NCBI GenBank assembly: GCA_020055645.1
Contig: CM034549.1
Span: 17,505,930 to 17,569,929, forward strand
DNA length: 64,000 nucleotides
DNA from: Tomocerus qinae
Taxonomy: Eukaryota; Arthropoda; Collembola; Entomobryomorpha; Tomoceridae
Direction of reading: 5' to 3'
Below the pieces are notes generated by a model that did no database searches, was not told where the DNA came from, and saw only the letters and a program-made list of their open reading frames with translations. Positions 24,801 through 37,155 of the stretch are shown in pieces (the stretch's first letter is position 1; each line of letters opens with the position of its first letter). Made by a program: the position numbers and the translations under genes.

Positions 24801-27800
24801 TTGGCATATTTAGCAATACGGAGCCCAACCACCTATAGAATTATTACGACAATTTTTTGATCATAAGCACTGGTATGACAAGAAAGACACTTCTAAGATT
24901 TTCCTTCAAGATATCCAGTTCATGGCAGCGATGGGACCCCCAGGAGGGAGCAGATCAAATGTCACCGCACGGTTCATTAGGTAAAATTAGAATATTTTCA
25001 TTTAATTTTGTAAAACATTTTAATTTTATTAATTCGTATTTTTAATGCAAAATCATTATTGTGCAGACATTTTAATGTCGTCAGTATCAATACATTTTCT
25101 GACGAAACTATGGTCAAGATTTTCCAAACGCTAATGCAAATCTATTTGAGAAATAGTCAGTTTTCTCCCGAGTATTTTGGAGTTGTCCACCCAATAGTGG
25201 CAGGAACAATGGAAATCTACAAACAGGCGATGATTAATTTGCTACCCACACCGGCAAAGTCTCATTACACTTTTAACTTGCGTGACTTTGCTCGAGTTAT
25301 TCAAGGATGTTGTCTAATAAATAAAAACTCCGTGGATTCTAAAAGACTTTTCGTTAGGTTTGACCTTTTCAATTTTGTGTCCTAAATATTTAACTTTCTA
25401 AATAAATTGTACTCCCAATTTATTACATGGAACGCTTCTTTTTTTAGATTATGGGTGCACGAAGTTTACAGGGTATTCTATGATCGATTGGTCGACGATA
25501 CCGATCGCGGTTGGCTTTTTCAGTTGTCAATAAATTGTGTACAAAATATTTTCAAAGAAAGTTTCGACATTATTTTTGAAAGCTTAGCTCCGGGAGGACC
25601 GAAATCAAAAGTATAGTAAACGTTTTAATGATTATTTAAAAACAATCCTTACTACTAACTAATGATGTTCGTCTAAATTTGTTAATTTTCGTCTAAATTT
25701 GTTAATTTTCGTCTAAATTTGTTAATTTTCGTCTAAATTTGTTAATTTTCGTCTAAATTTGTTAATTTTCGTCTAAATTTGTTAATTTTCGTCTAAATTT
25801 GTTAATTTTCGTCTAAATTTGTTAATTTTCGTCTAAATTTGTTAATTTTCGTCTAAATTTGTTAATTTTCGTCTAAATTTGTTAATTTTCGTCTAAATTT
25901 GTTAATTTTCGTCTAAATTTGTTAATTTTCGTCTAAATTTGTTAATTTTCGTCTAAATTTGTTAATTTTCGTCTAAATTTGTTAATTTTCGTCTAAATTT
26001 GTTAATTTTCGTCTAAATTTGTTAATTTTCGTCTAAATTTGTTAATTTTCGTCTAAATTTGTTAATTTTCGTCTAAATTTGTTAATTTTCGTCTAAATTT
26101 GTTAATTTTCGTCTAAATTTGTTAATTTTCGTCTAAATTTGTTAACTTTCGTCTAAATTTGTTAATTTTCGTCTAAATTTGTTAATTTTCGTCTAAATTT
26201 GTTAATTTTCGTCTAAAATTGTTAATTTTCGTCTAAATTGCATCCAAAACAGGTTGTAGAAGCAGATATGCGTAATTTGATGTTCGGTGATTTTATGCGG
26301 CCGGATGTTGACAAAGAAGATAGACTGTATGAAGAAATCAAGGATATTGACCAATTCTACAAAGTGACACAATTGTCTCTTAACGAGTATAACAATGTCA
26401 ATAAAAATCGAATGGATCTTGTTATTTTCAGGTACAGGAGTTTTCAATTATACCATGATTTAGAGCGAATAATGTGTTTCTAATGGACAATGTATTCCAA
26501 TTAAATAGGTATTTACTGGAACATTTAACAAGAATTTGTCGAATTATGAGGAGTCCGGGAGGACATGGTTTACTAGTAGGTGTGGGAGGATCAGGTCGTC
26601 AATCTCTAACTCGTTTAGCAGCTTGCATGGGACAATTACACATATTTCAACCCGAAATTTCTAAAAATTATGGCCGTAACGAATGGAGGGATGATTTGAA
26701 AAAGGCAATGAAAAATGCTGGTGGATACAACCGAGACACAGTTCTTTTGATTACAGACTCACAAATTAAGGAAGAAGGTTTCTTGGAGGATATCGATTCT
26801 CTTTTGAATTCTGGAGATGTTCCTAATATTTTCAATGCTGAGGAAAAGGGAGAGATTATGGAAGCCGTGATGTAAAATTAAAATTTGATTTTAATTTAGA
26901 TTTCCATTGTCATTCTATGTTTAATGTTAATGAGAGAAAATAAATTTTTTCATTAGGCCAGCTCTTCTTGCCCAATCTGACAAAAAGAGTCGAGCAATGG
27001 ACATGAATCCTCTTGCTCTCTATGCGTTTTATGTTGGACGTGTGAAGGAAAAATTACACATTATTATTGCATTCAGTCCAATTGGTAGCGCTTTCCGAAA
27101 TCGGCTGAGGCAATTTCCTTCACTGGTTAATTGCTGCACAATTGATTGGTTTCAGGTGAAAATCCTTTGTTTTGATTTGCTAAGATAATATTCTGTATTT
27201 ATCCATAAAAATTGCAAAATTTGCATTTTCCGATTTTTCCAATTTTTCAGCCGTGGCCAGAAGATGCTTTAGAAAAAGTGGCTCAAAAATCACTTGAAGA
27301 TGTGGATATTCCTGCAGATCTCCGAAGCGGAGCTGTGGGCATTTGTAAATTTTTTCACACACGAGCAGCGGCACTAGCTACCAAATTCACAAATGAAATG
27401 AGCCGTCACGTTTATGTTACGCCTACATCGTATATTGAACTAATTCTGACATTTAAGCAAGTGATTCAGGGAAAGAAAGAGGATACAAATAATGCAAAAC
27501 TAAGATATCTTGGTGGTTTGGAAAAACTGGCTTTTGCTTCTTCCCAAATTGGAATAATGAAAAAGGAATTGACAGCACTGCAACCTCAACTTATCGAAGC
27601 AGCCAAAGTGACAGAAAGCATGATGGCTGTCATTGAAAAGGAATCGGCGGAAGTAGCCCAAAAATCCGAACTAGTCAAGGAAGACGAAGCCGTTGCTCAT
27701 GTACAGGCAGAAGAAGCTACTATTTTAAAAACGGAGTGCATGGCTGATCTTGCAGAGGCTCTTCCTCAACTCGATAGTAAAATTATAAATTTAAATTGTC

Positions 27801-30800
27801 CGTTTTATCAAAAATTCCTTCAATAATGCTAATTTCTTCTCATTCAGAGGCTCTCAAGGCATTAGATACACTGAAACCTGCTGATATCGTTTTGGTGAAA
27901 TCCATGAAAAATCCTCCTCCAGCTGTCAAATTAGTCATGGCCGCAGTATGTGTAATGAAAGGAATCAAACCAGAAAGAATTACTGACGCAGATGGGAAAA
28001 AGGTATTTGTAGTTTCATTAATATCGTGAAACTCGATGAGAGTTTGTCGACAGAATAATTGATATAAAGAATAATTAATTTGGAAACATTTAATTAAAGA
28101 TAATGGATTTCTGGGGTCCGAGTAAAAGAATGATAGCAGATTTCAATTTTCTTCCAAGTCTGAGAGAATATGATAAAGATAATATTCCAGTTCAAGTTAT
28201 GACTGATATACGAAGTAATTTCATGAATCAAGATTTATTTAAACCGAACAAAGTGGCTAAAGCTTCTAGTGCTGCAGAAGGTCTTTGCAAGTGGATTTTA
28301 GCTATGGAAGGCTACGATAAAGTTGCCAAAGTAAGGATATTATTTTCATTGTCCTTTGACCTTTCAATACGCTCCGTTAAAATATTAGCGTGAATAAATT
28401 AGAGTTAATACTCGATTTTAGGTTGTAGCCCCGAAAAAAGCAAAATTAATGGAAGCTGAAGAAAAGCTAAAAGCCACCCTTGATCTTCTCAATGCGAAAC
28501 GAATGGAAATTAATGAATTAGAAGCAAGATTGGCTGTTCTTACTGAACAGTTTGAAGAAACAAATGCTAAGAAACAGAAATTGGAGGCAGAAGTAAATCT
28601 GTGTACTCAGAAATTGGACAGGGCAGAGAAATTGATTGGTGGCCTCGGAGGAGAAAAAGATCGGTGGACACAAGCAGCGGAGGATTTGCAGGTTGTCTAC
28701 GATAATCTTGGAGCTGATGTCTTGATAGCCTCAGCTTGTATTGCATATTTGGGACCTTATACTGCAACATTTAGGTAATTACCTAATTATCAGCTGTGTG
28801 AAATTCTTAAAGAAAATTACGCGCTAATTGCTTTGACCTCATTTTAGACAGGAATGTATCACGGATTGGGTAGGGTATGTGACGAATTTAGGAATTTCAT
28901 GCTCGCAGGATTTCAGTTTAACCAAGACACTTGGATCACCTATAAAAATTCAAGCCTGGAATATTCATGGTCTCCCAAAAGACGCATTTTCCGTAGACAA
29001 TTCTGTGATGATTGAATGTGCCCGAAGATATCCTCTAATGATCGATCCTCAAGGACAAGCTAATAAATGGATCAAAAATACTGAAAAGGAGAACAAGTTG
29101 AGAATAGTTAAAATGTCCGATTCGGATTTTATGAGGAAATTAGAAAATTGCGTATCTACAGGCCTACCAATGCTAATGGAGAATGTTTTAGAAGATATAG
29201 ATCCCAGTTTACAGATAATTTTGATGAAAACTACATTCAAACAAGGTAACAACTAATAATTTTAAAAGATTTTTAATTTTCAACTGCAATCTTGAATATC
29301 TGTTTTAAAGGTGGAGTGGATATGATTCGTTTGGGAGAGGTGATTGTGGATTTCCATCCAGACTTTCGATTCTACATTACAACCAAACTACGAAATCCGC
29401 ATTATATGCCTGAGATTTCAACCAAAGTACTGCTTTTGAATTTTATGATTACATTGGAAGGGTTGGAAGATCAGCTGTTAGGAATAGTCGTTGCTAAAGA
29501 GCGTCCGGAGTTGGAAGAGGAACGTCAGCAACTTATTCAACAAACTGCATCTAACACAAAAGCCCTTAAGGAAGTAGAAGATAATATTTTGAACACTTTG
29601 TCCTCTTCTGAAGGGAATATCTTAGAAGATTCAACTGCTATAGAAATTCTTGATTCTTCTAAACAAATCTCTATGGACATTTCGGAGAAACAAGCCGTGG
29701 CTGTTGAAACGGAGAAACAAATTAACAAGTCTCGATTAGCATATCGCCCAATTGCTCGCTACACTAGTGTCTTATTCTTTTCACTAACTGAATTACCTAA
29801 TATTGATCCCATGTATCAATATTCTCTAGTTTGGTTTGTAAATCTCTTCATCGGCTCTATTGACCACAGGTGAGTTATTTTTCAATTCTATTTACATTTA
29901 TAAAAATTAGATTTATAAAACCAAACCACGCTAACACATTGGGCATTAGTTGTTCTAAAATGATGCTGCCAAATAATATCGCGGAATTATGGACAGTGTA
30001 AGTGATTTAACTGCAATCGTGTCATGCGCTTGCTTTTGTTTATTGTGGTACCAAGATGAGGTTACCATTCATTGACCGAGATTGCCTCACGATGTCCTAT
30101 AAATACTTAGGATAGCATTGCCAAATTTCGATTCGTTTACAGAATGTGGTATTGATGACTTCCACATATCGTTATTGATCTATATTTTCTTGGAGAACTA
30201 AATTTTCAATTTTATGTAGCGCCCGGAGCAAAAGTTTGGAGAAACGTCTCAAGGCTCTGAGTGATCATTTTACACTTAGTCTCTACTCTAATGTCTGTCG
30301 TTCGCTATTTGAGAAAGACAAACTGCTCTTTTCGTTTGTACTGTGTGTTTCCATACTTATGTAAGTGAATTTCACCTGAAGTAATTACGACCAAAAATGA
30401 AATTGGGTGCGACAATTTTTCAATGTTTTCTTACTAGGTCTCAAAATAAGCTTACAATGGTCGACTACAAATTTCTTCTTACTGGAGGAGTTGGTCTACA
30501 GAATCAACTGGCAAATCCAGCTCCTAGATGGCTTTCAGACGCATCCTGGGATGAATTATGCCGAATGGTAGAAACAAATGCTGTTTTCAAAGGTTTGACA
30601 AACTTAGTTTTGGGTTATGAAATCATTTGTTGATTTTTATAAATTAAATGACAAATATTTTTGAATTTCAGAATTTCTGAAGGATTTTCAGACACATATA
30701 GACGAATGGCATATACTTTATGATAATACAGAACCCCACCTTCAACATTTGCCTTCACCCTGGCACGAGAAACTCTCAGATTTCCAAAAGATGATGGTAA

Positions 30801-33273
30801 TCCGTTGTATCCGTCCTGACAAACTCGTACCAATGATTATTTCTTTTGTGAGCTTAAGCCTCGGCGACAAATTCGTGTCTCCCCCGCCATTTGATTTGGC
30901 CAAGTCCTACGCAGACTCCAATCATTTGACCCCGTTAGTCTTTATTCTTTCTCCGGGTGCAGATCCAATGATGGCACTATTAAAATTCGCCGACGATTCT
31001 GGTTTTGGAGGCACTAAATTCGAAGCTATTTCCCTCGGACAAGGTCAGGGTCCTATAGCCAAGGAAATTCTAATGAAGGCATTCGAAGAAGGAACTTGGG
31101 TTGCCTTACAGAATTGTCACTTAGCAGCTTCATGGATGCCAGCTTTGGAAAAGATTTGTGAAGATATGCCAAACATGAAAATTAGTCCTACATTCCGGAT
31201 GTGGCTGACGTCATATCCTTCCCCACAATTTCCAATTACAATTTTACAAAATTCGGTGAAAATGACTAACGAGCCCCCAACGGGACTGCGACAAAATCTT
31301 CTACAGTCATACCTAACGGATCCAATTTCTGATCCTAATTTTTATGATGGATGTCCAGGAAAAGAAAGTATTTTTACAAGACTTCTCTTTGGACTATGCT
31401 TTTTCCATGCAGTGGTAAAAATCAAAGCTGAATTGTCTTATACAGTAAATAAATATTCTATTAAATAATCACATTGGTTTACAATTTCAAGGTTCAAGAG
31501 CGCAGGAAATTTGGCCCCTTGGGATGGAACATTCCTTATGGATTTAACGATTCGGATTTACAAATATCTATTCGACAGCTTCAAGTACTTCCTAACAATA
31601 AATGAATTAATTTATTAACAAATTCTTAAATATTATGTATATTTCAGATGTTTCTAAACGAATTTGCTCAAGTACCGTACGAAGCTATAACGTACTTGAC
31701 CGGAGAATGTAATTACGGAGGTCGTGTAACAGACGACTGGGATCGTCGTACTCTTAACACGATACTTTCTGATTTTTGTAATGCTAAAATGATTTCGGAC
31801 AGCCGATATAAATTTTCACCCTCTGGAACCTATTACGTTCCAAATCGAAAGCTGTACGATGATTACGTGGATTTTATTAAGGTGGGATTATATTATATTT
31901 AAGACAATTAGATTTTGTAGCGGTATAAATGTATAATTTTCTGTAACGATTATTTTAGAAATTGCCGATGACTCAAAGACCTGAGATATTTGGTACGTTT
32001 CTTAACAATTCTTTGGATTTAATTATATACATTTCAAGTTGGAAATGCTTATTTTACGAATTGTTTTAAAACAATAGGAATGCACGACAATGTGGACATA
32101 AGTCGAGAGCTTCGAGAAACGAGAGAACTTTGTGACGCCGTTCTTCTGACAATGGCCCAAGCGGGTGGCGCAGGCGAAGGAAAATTCGATTCTAAATTAG
32201 CGGACATCGCAGAGGATATTTTGGCGAAGGTAAATATTTCAATCCTGTATGTGTTTGTATTCAGGAAATTATGATGTAACAACTTCCTTATCACTTTTCC
32301 TTACGCACAGCTTCCACCTAATTTCGATTTGGAGGAAGCGCTGGAACAATTTCCGACGACATACACTGAATCAATGAATACAGTTCTTGTCCAGGAGATG
32401 GAAAGATTCAATAGATTGCTCATCGTCATTCGTAGCAGTCTCAAAGAGATACAGAAGGCAATCAAAGGTCTTGTTTTGATGTCAGTTGAACTGGAAGCTT
32501 TAGCTGGGTCCCTTATGATTGGAAAGATCCCTGTTATGTGGGCGAAAAAATCGTATCCTAGTCTGAAGCCTCTGGGGTCTTATGTTACAGATTTCTTGGA
32601 ACGGTTGAATTTACTACAGGTGTGCTTTCAACTATTTGTTTTCGACCATTTTAATTTTTCCTGTGTTATTTTCCGGAAATTATGAAAATTAATACCACAT
32701 TTCATTAATACAGACGTGGTATGTGCATGGGAAACCCCACGTGTTCTGGATATCTGGATTTTTCTTTACTCAAGCTTTCTTAACTGGCGCTATGCAAAAT
32801 TTCGCAAGAAAATACACAATCCCCATTGATAAACTGGGATTCGACTTTGCAATTCTCAAGACCGATACATCTGCTAAAGCAGCAGTTGATGGGGCTTATG
32901 TTCACGGATTATTTGTTGATGGAGCTAGATGGGACCGGGGAATGTAAGATGATCAATTTTAAATCATTGAGAATGAAATGACGATTGTTTGAATTGGTAA
33001 ATACTTAATTACAGAGGAGCCTTAGCTGAAATGATGCCAAAAGTTCTACAGGACCCAATGCCTATAATTTGGTTGATGCCCAGAAGGAAAGACGAAATTG
33101 TGGAAGGGAATCGTTACAAATCTCCTCTGTACAAGACTAGCGAAAGACGAGGGACGTTATCAACGACAGGACACTCAACTAATTACGTACTGCCTATACT
33201 TCTCAATACTCAACAGAATCCTAAACACTGGATCAAACGTGGCGTGGCTTTACTTTGCCAACTTGACAACTAA
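15808..33273 (+). CDS. Inner-arm axonemal dynein heavy chain (DNAH3/7/12 group)
   Basis: 54 phase-consistent exons, about 3978 aa, the normal size for short-tailed single-headed inner-arm dyneins. Exons: 15808-16221, 16289-16455, 16592-16753, 16832-17027, 17114-17459, 17535-17805, 17875-18136, 18536-18682, 18763-19013, 19085-19259, 19334-19488, 19570-19790, 19867-20018, 20102-20506, 20632-20835, 20914-21170, 21244-21326, 21415-21449, 21522-21573, 21709-21835, 21930-22068, 22173-22199, 22281-22407, 22489-22724, 22813-22865, 22936-23017, 23086-23305, 23365-23495, 23582-23811, 23893-24282, 24370-24434, 24506-24726, 24814-24980, 25067-25357, 25448-25610, 26253-26431, 26509-26871, 26957-27155, 27251-27776, 27848-28002, 28100-28330, 28422-28774, 28848-29245, 29311-29869, 30220-30360, 30438-30592, 30672-31414, 31492-31584, 31648-31881, 31959-31992, 32078-32229, 32311-32619, 32714-32943, 33015-33273. 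The tail includes [14 protein letters not shown]-loops: AAA1 GPAGTGKTE (about 1290) with Walker [12 protein letters not shown]2 GDPFGGKTS (about 1572), AAA3 GPTGTGKS (about 1925), AAA4 GVGGSGRQS (about 2292). Coiled-coil stalk and microtubule-binding tip (27251-28774), AAA5/6, and C-terminus GHSTNYV...[14 protein letters not shown]. All four P-loops look intact. The choice among DNAH3, 7 and 12 is unresolved. Confidence 0.97.
20513..20596 (+). repeat. Three tandem 28-bp units in a dynein intron
   Basis: Units at 20513-20540, 20541-20568 and 20569-20596 share TTTCCTATTTYATYCCTTAA. They lie in the intron between dynein exons ending at 20506 and starting at 20632 and are rich in pyrimidines. Confidence 0.75.
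25668..26240 (+). repeat. 20-bp intronic minisatellite, about 28 copies
   Basis: The unit TTCGTCTAAATTTGTTAATT repeats head to tail about 28 times, almost without variation. Exceptions are a T-to-C change near 26146 and TAAAATT near 26217. It makes up most of the 642-bp intron between dynein exons 35 (ending 25610) and 36 (starting 26253); most other introns in this gene are about 60-150 bp. Both splice sites lie outside the array. The near identity implies recent expansion, so copy number is likely polymorphic and may be miscounted in the assembly. Confidence 0.97.
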
Positions 33274-36200
33274 TTGTTTCACACGCAATACACAAACCGA
33301 GGAATCTTTTTTATACTCGTCACTAGTCAGTGGCATTTATATTTTTTGATACATCTTTAATGTATGCATGTTTACTACTATAATTTACTGAATATCGCAT
33401 CTATAAACTTTTTGCATCTTCATGTACTCAGTTCAAGTAGAATAAACGAACTAGCATATTTTGAAGATATTTTTTACTGCGATTTAACTTTTGCACATAA
33501 AGTGGTTAGATTATTTTAGTTGAAACAAGTTCTGCAGTAGAAAGTACATTGCTTTGAAGGTTTTGATGCACAAAAGTTAGAAGATATATTTTATAGGTTT
33601 AAACTTACGACACCATGTGCAAGGGGGAGAAAACTTTTGCATAATAATACGCAATCATGAAGATAGGCAACAAACCACATTTGCTATTCCATGAGCGGAG
33701 GGACTTTTAGTAAGACTGATTTTATTAGGGGAGACCTATACTATTACTCATACTGACATGCCAGTTGTCAACTCATATAACATTACCATACTTTTTTAGA
33801 GAACTTTAATTTATCTCCCTCAATATTTACATTTTTAACCAATGTACTAATACCCTATAGAATATCCTAATTCCATGTAAGAATTTGAAAGTATTTCATC
33901 CCTGCTTATAACCCGGTCGAAAGGGTGAAATTAAAGAAAATCATTACTTAGCCAAAAGTTATCTGAACGTATGTCATTCGCTATGTATAAGAAATTCATT
34001 AGTAAAAGTATATTGGCTTTGTAAGTTGGTAACATTGTTATGCCCGCAATTAAATTAATGTACACAGGCAGACAGTATTAGCAACCTACTATGCATAGTA
34101 TTGACTGCTTATCCTTAAGCACAGCTATACTAAAGTGGTTCTAGTATACTGCGAGTTCTATGCACATCCGCTGAAATAGGTTTTTGGCTGGAGGAAGGGA
34201 TGGGGAAAGTAATCCAAGCCATATCTCGGCAACTATTTAAGTGTGTAAGGAAAGTAAATACTCTGAGCTTAAAATCTTGCAATAGTGAATAGGTGGATAC
34301 AGTGAAGTGCAGAATAATGGAGCCGATATTATTTTCTGTATGCTGCATGTCTCATCTCTTTATGCCAGTGTCATTTTCAAACCTGTTATCAGAATTGCAA
34401 GTGTAAGAACGATTCAACGTTCTGGGCTACGAAAATATCATGACTATAGTATAAACGTAAACTGACTCTTTCACACGTATCTGTCATGTATCCATCTCTA
34501 TATTATAACCATCGTCTTAGATGAAGTAATAAAACCTGCCTATGTATGTATCTATGTAGTAGACTGGGAGGGATACCTTTGGTCATAATTACATGATAAT
34601 TACTAAACGGTAATGACGAGAGAGATGAGGCTATCACTATCGATTAAAACTAGTCTAATTTTCCTAATTTGAAATATTATTAAGATTGCACGTCTCATTC
34701 AAAAGATATTACATAAATTATTATCATTATCATCATTTTTACAAGTTTCGCTTTTATTGCATACAGTAAGAGAGCACAGCACAGGGATGGGGCAATGGGC
34801 GACGAAATTAAAAAACCTGAAATTGTAAAACTATACGTAATAATAAAAAAAGTAAAACCAGTCTAAATAAATATTTTGCTTTATAGTATTTTTTTCACAA
34901 AGTGCAATAATTGCAGGTAATGGTAATAAAACAAATTGCTTTTTCTTGAGAATTTATTTAGTTTGCAATTTATTATTTATTTATTTATTAGGAAAGTTTC
35001 AGACGACCCTGTAAACAAGAGTAGGAGTCAGAAGCTATGATTATAAGGGTAGGAGATTTGGTATAGAGAGAAGGCAGGCAGGAGCAGGACAGTCGATGAT
35101 ATCTTTGATATGACTATCTCCATTTATGAAGAGGAGACAAGGGAAAGCAAGAGAAGTGAAGGGAATGCACTAGTGGAAAACACGCACAAAAACGACTCTG
35201 CCACGAACAGCTCAATATTGATTTTGGAGAGAGAAGCTCAAGTTGGAGCGCAAGTGAGGACTGGAGAAACAGTCTGGACTTATACAAATACTAAGTATAT
35301 AGAGTAGAGTAAGAGTCGGGGAAAACAGTAGAAATAGTACAAGCTGAACTCGGGAGAAAAGTTAAGTAAAAGCAAGTGATCGCATATAGGGAGTAATGAC
35401 TTGGAGTACTAGTTCCATATATGTAGAGAGCTACGATATACGTTGATATGATTATTCTGTATGGGAGATATGTTTAGCATTGTAGATATAGTAGTAGTAG
35501 TAATACACTTTCATAAATAGCCCAGTAGGCTTCGGAGTTCTTATTTTCGTTTTCGTTTTCTCTTTTCTTCCTAGTCTTGCTTTGGCATGCAATGGTGTAA
35601 GTGTGATGTGATCTGTGGGGCCGTGCCGTGATGTGACTTGAGTCGCCGACAGAATTCCAGTCAACTCTCCCACTCCCTTCACTTTCGGGTATTTTAGATA
35701 TAACTATTTATACAATCTACCTTTATATATATAACCCGGTAGATTAATCTACACACAACGTACTCATTTCCACTTTGACAAACGGTTTACTCCCTTTTCT
35801 CAGTTTAACAATGGTACTTCTAGATTTTAACTTTTATCCACAATTTATAAAAGTGGCTACCTACACGCACATAAATATTATCTTGCTCATTTCTTGTACT
35901 AGTTATAACAGTTGTAGCTACATTGATCTATAGATGTAGGCGGGTAAGGTGTTAAGCCCTGATTTCATTTCGTGTTTACTTGTGTGTGATATGTTGTAAT
36001 TTAGTGCGTGGTAAACCCAACACTTTTTACTTTAACTACTCATGCTGTGCTACCCACTCCAATTTCATATCAAATTACACATAAAATATCATTTTTCTAA
36101 ATCCATAGAAAAGGAAATAGAGCCGGTCAACCCTCTCCGTTGCAAATACCCGATTCACAAAGATTTATGTACAGTTATTTTCTCCCAAGCGATAAAATTT

Positions 36201-37120
36201 ATACGTATTAAATTTCACGGACACCTTTCTGCTCTCCTTTCTCTTTCTCTCAGTGGAATTTTCTTTCAATCAGATTTCAATCCAATCGCGTCGTCTGTCG
36301 ACTTCTCAACTCAGTTTTAGTGAACTGTGCTGACATTAACACTGTCTATACCTTCCCCGACTTGTCAAATCGTAAGGCTTTATACCACATCATTTCTTAC
36401 TGAAATAATTGATAAACGAAGGTTGATTTGGTGCGACTTTGTTTGCATTTTCGGTCGATAACCCTAACAAACACAAATCTATCTGAAATATTTAGAAAGA
36501 GAAAAGGTATTGGTGAAAGTAAGTTTTCTATTATGAAATTTGGAGGTTTATAGTTGAGAAAGACATAGACTATGGCAGGTGCAATAGGAAATTTTCATAA
36601 ATTTTTAGCGGGTGTAGCTAAAAGTTCTCTTCTCAATCAATTTGAGCTTTCATTCATACCTTTACTCACACTCCTTTACGCTTACTCCTACCATTCACAC
36701 GTGGGAAGTACAAGAAATCAATGGTAAAAACTGGACAACCTGTGCTGTGCATCTCATCTACACACCGTTCCAGTACTACGTGTAGCATTTTATGTACATA
36801 TTTTCACTCAGGTTTTGAGAAAATACACATAGAGACATATTTAAATCTTATAGATCTTATATAAAGATTTTTCACACTTTTTTAATCAATGTATCGCTTT
36901 CTTGCTGCATCAGACAATTAATTACATGAGTTTTTTTTGTTACTAGAAATTACATCAGATAGATTTTGCTGGAATAATTATTTTTCTAATGTGTGATCTA
37001 TTTACCTATATTATCGATGTACATAAGACAATATCTAGAACTTAGTTATTTTTGTAGCAGTGTTCTGCAACAAAAAATATTCAAAACTTACATCTTATTT
37101 GTTTTTTTGTTGTATTTCAG
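33274..37120. other. Dynein 3' UTR, intergenic DNA and upstream region of the zinc-finger gene
   Basis: AATAAA at 33441-33446, 168 nt after the dynein stop, is a candidate poly(A) signal. No further coding exon is supported. Small simple repeats occur: (TTAT)n near 34969-34990 and (GTA)n near 35488-35500. The acceptor TTTCAG ending at 37120 implies at least one non-coding 5' exon of the zinc-finger gene in this stretch; I cannot place it. Confidence 0.55.
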
Positions 37121-37155
37121 TGAGAGGTAGATGAAAAGTGGAAGGAGAAAGAAGA

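Noticed and set aside
35110-36320. Open frames at 35110-35307 and 36042-36320
   Set aside because: No domain, no plausible splice partners in phase, and AT-driven composition; treated as intergenic.
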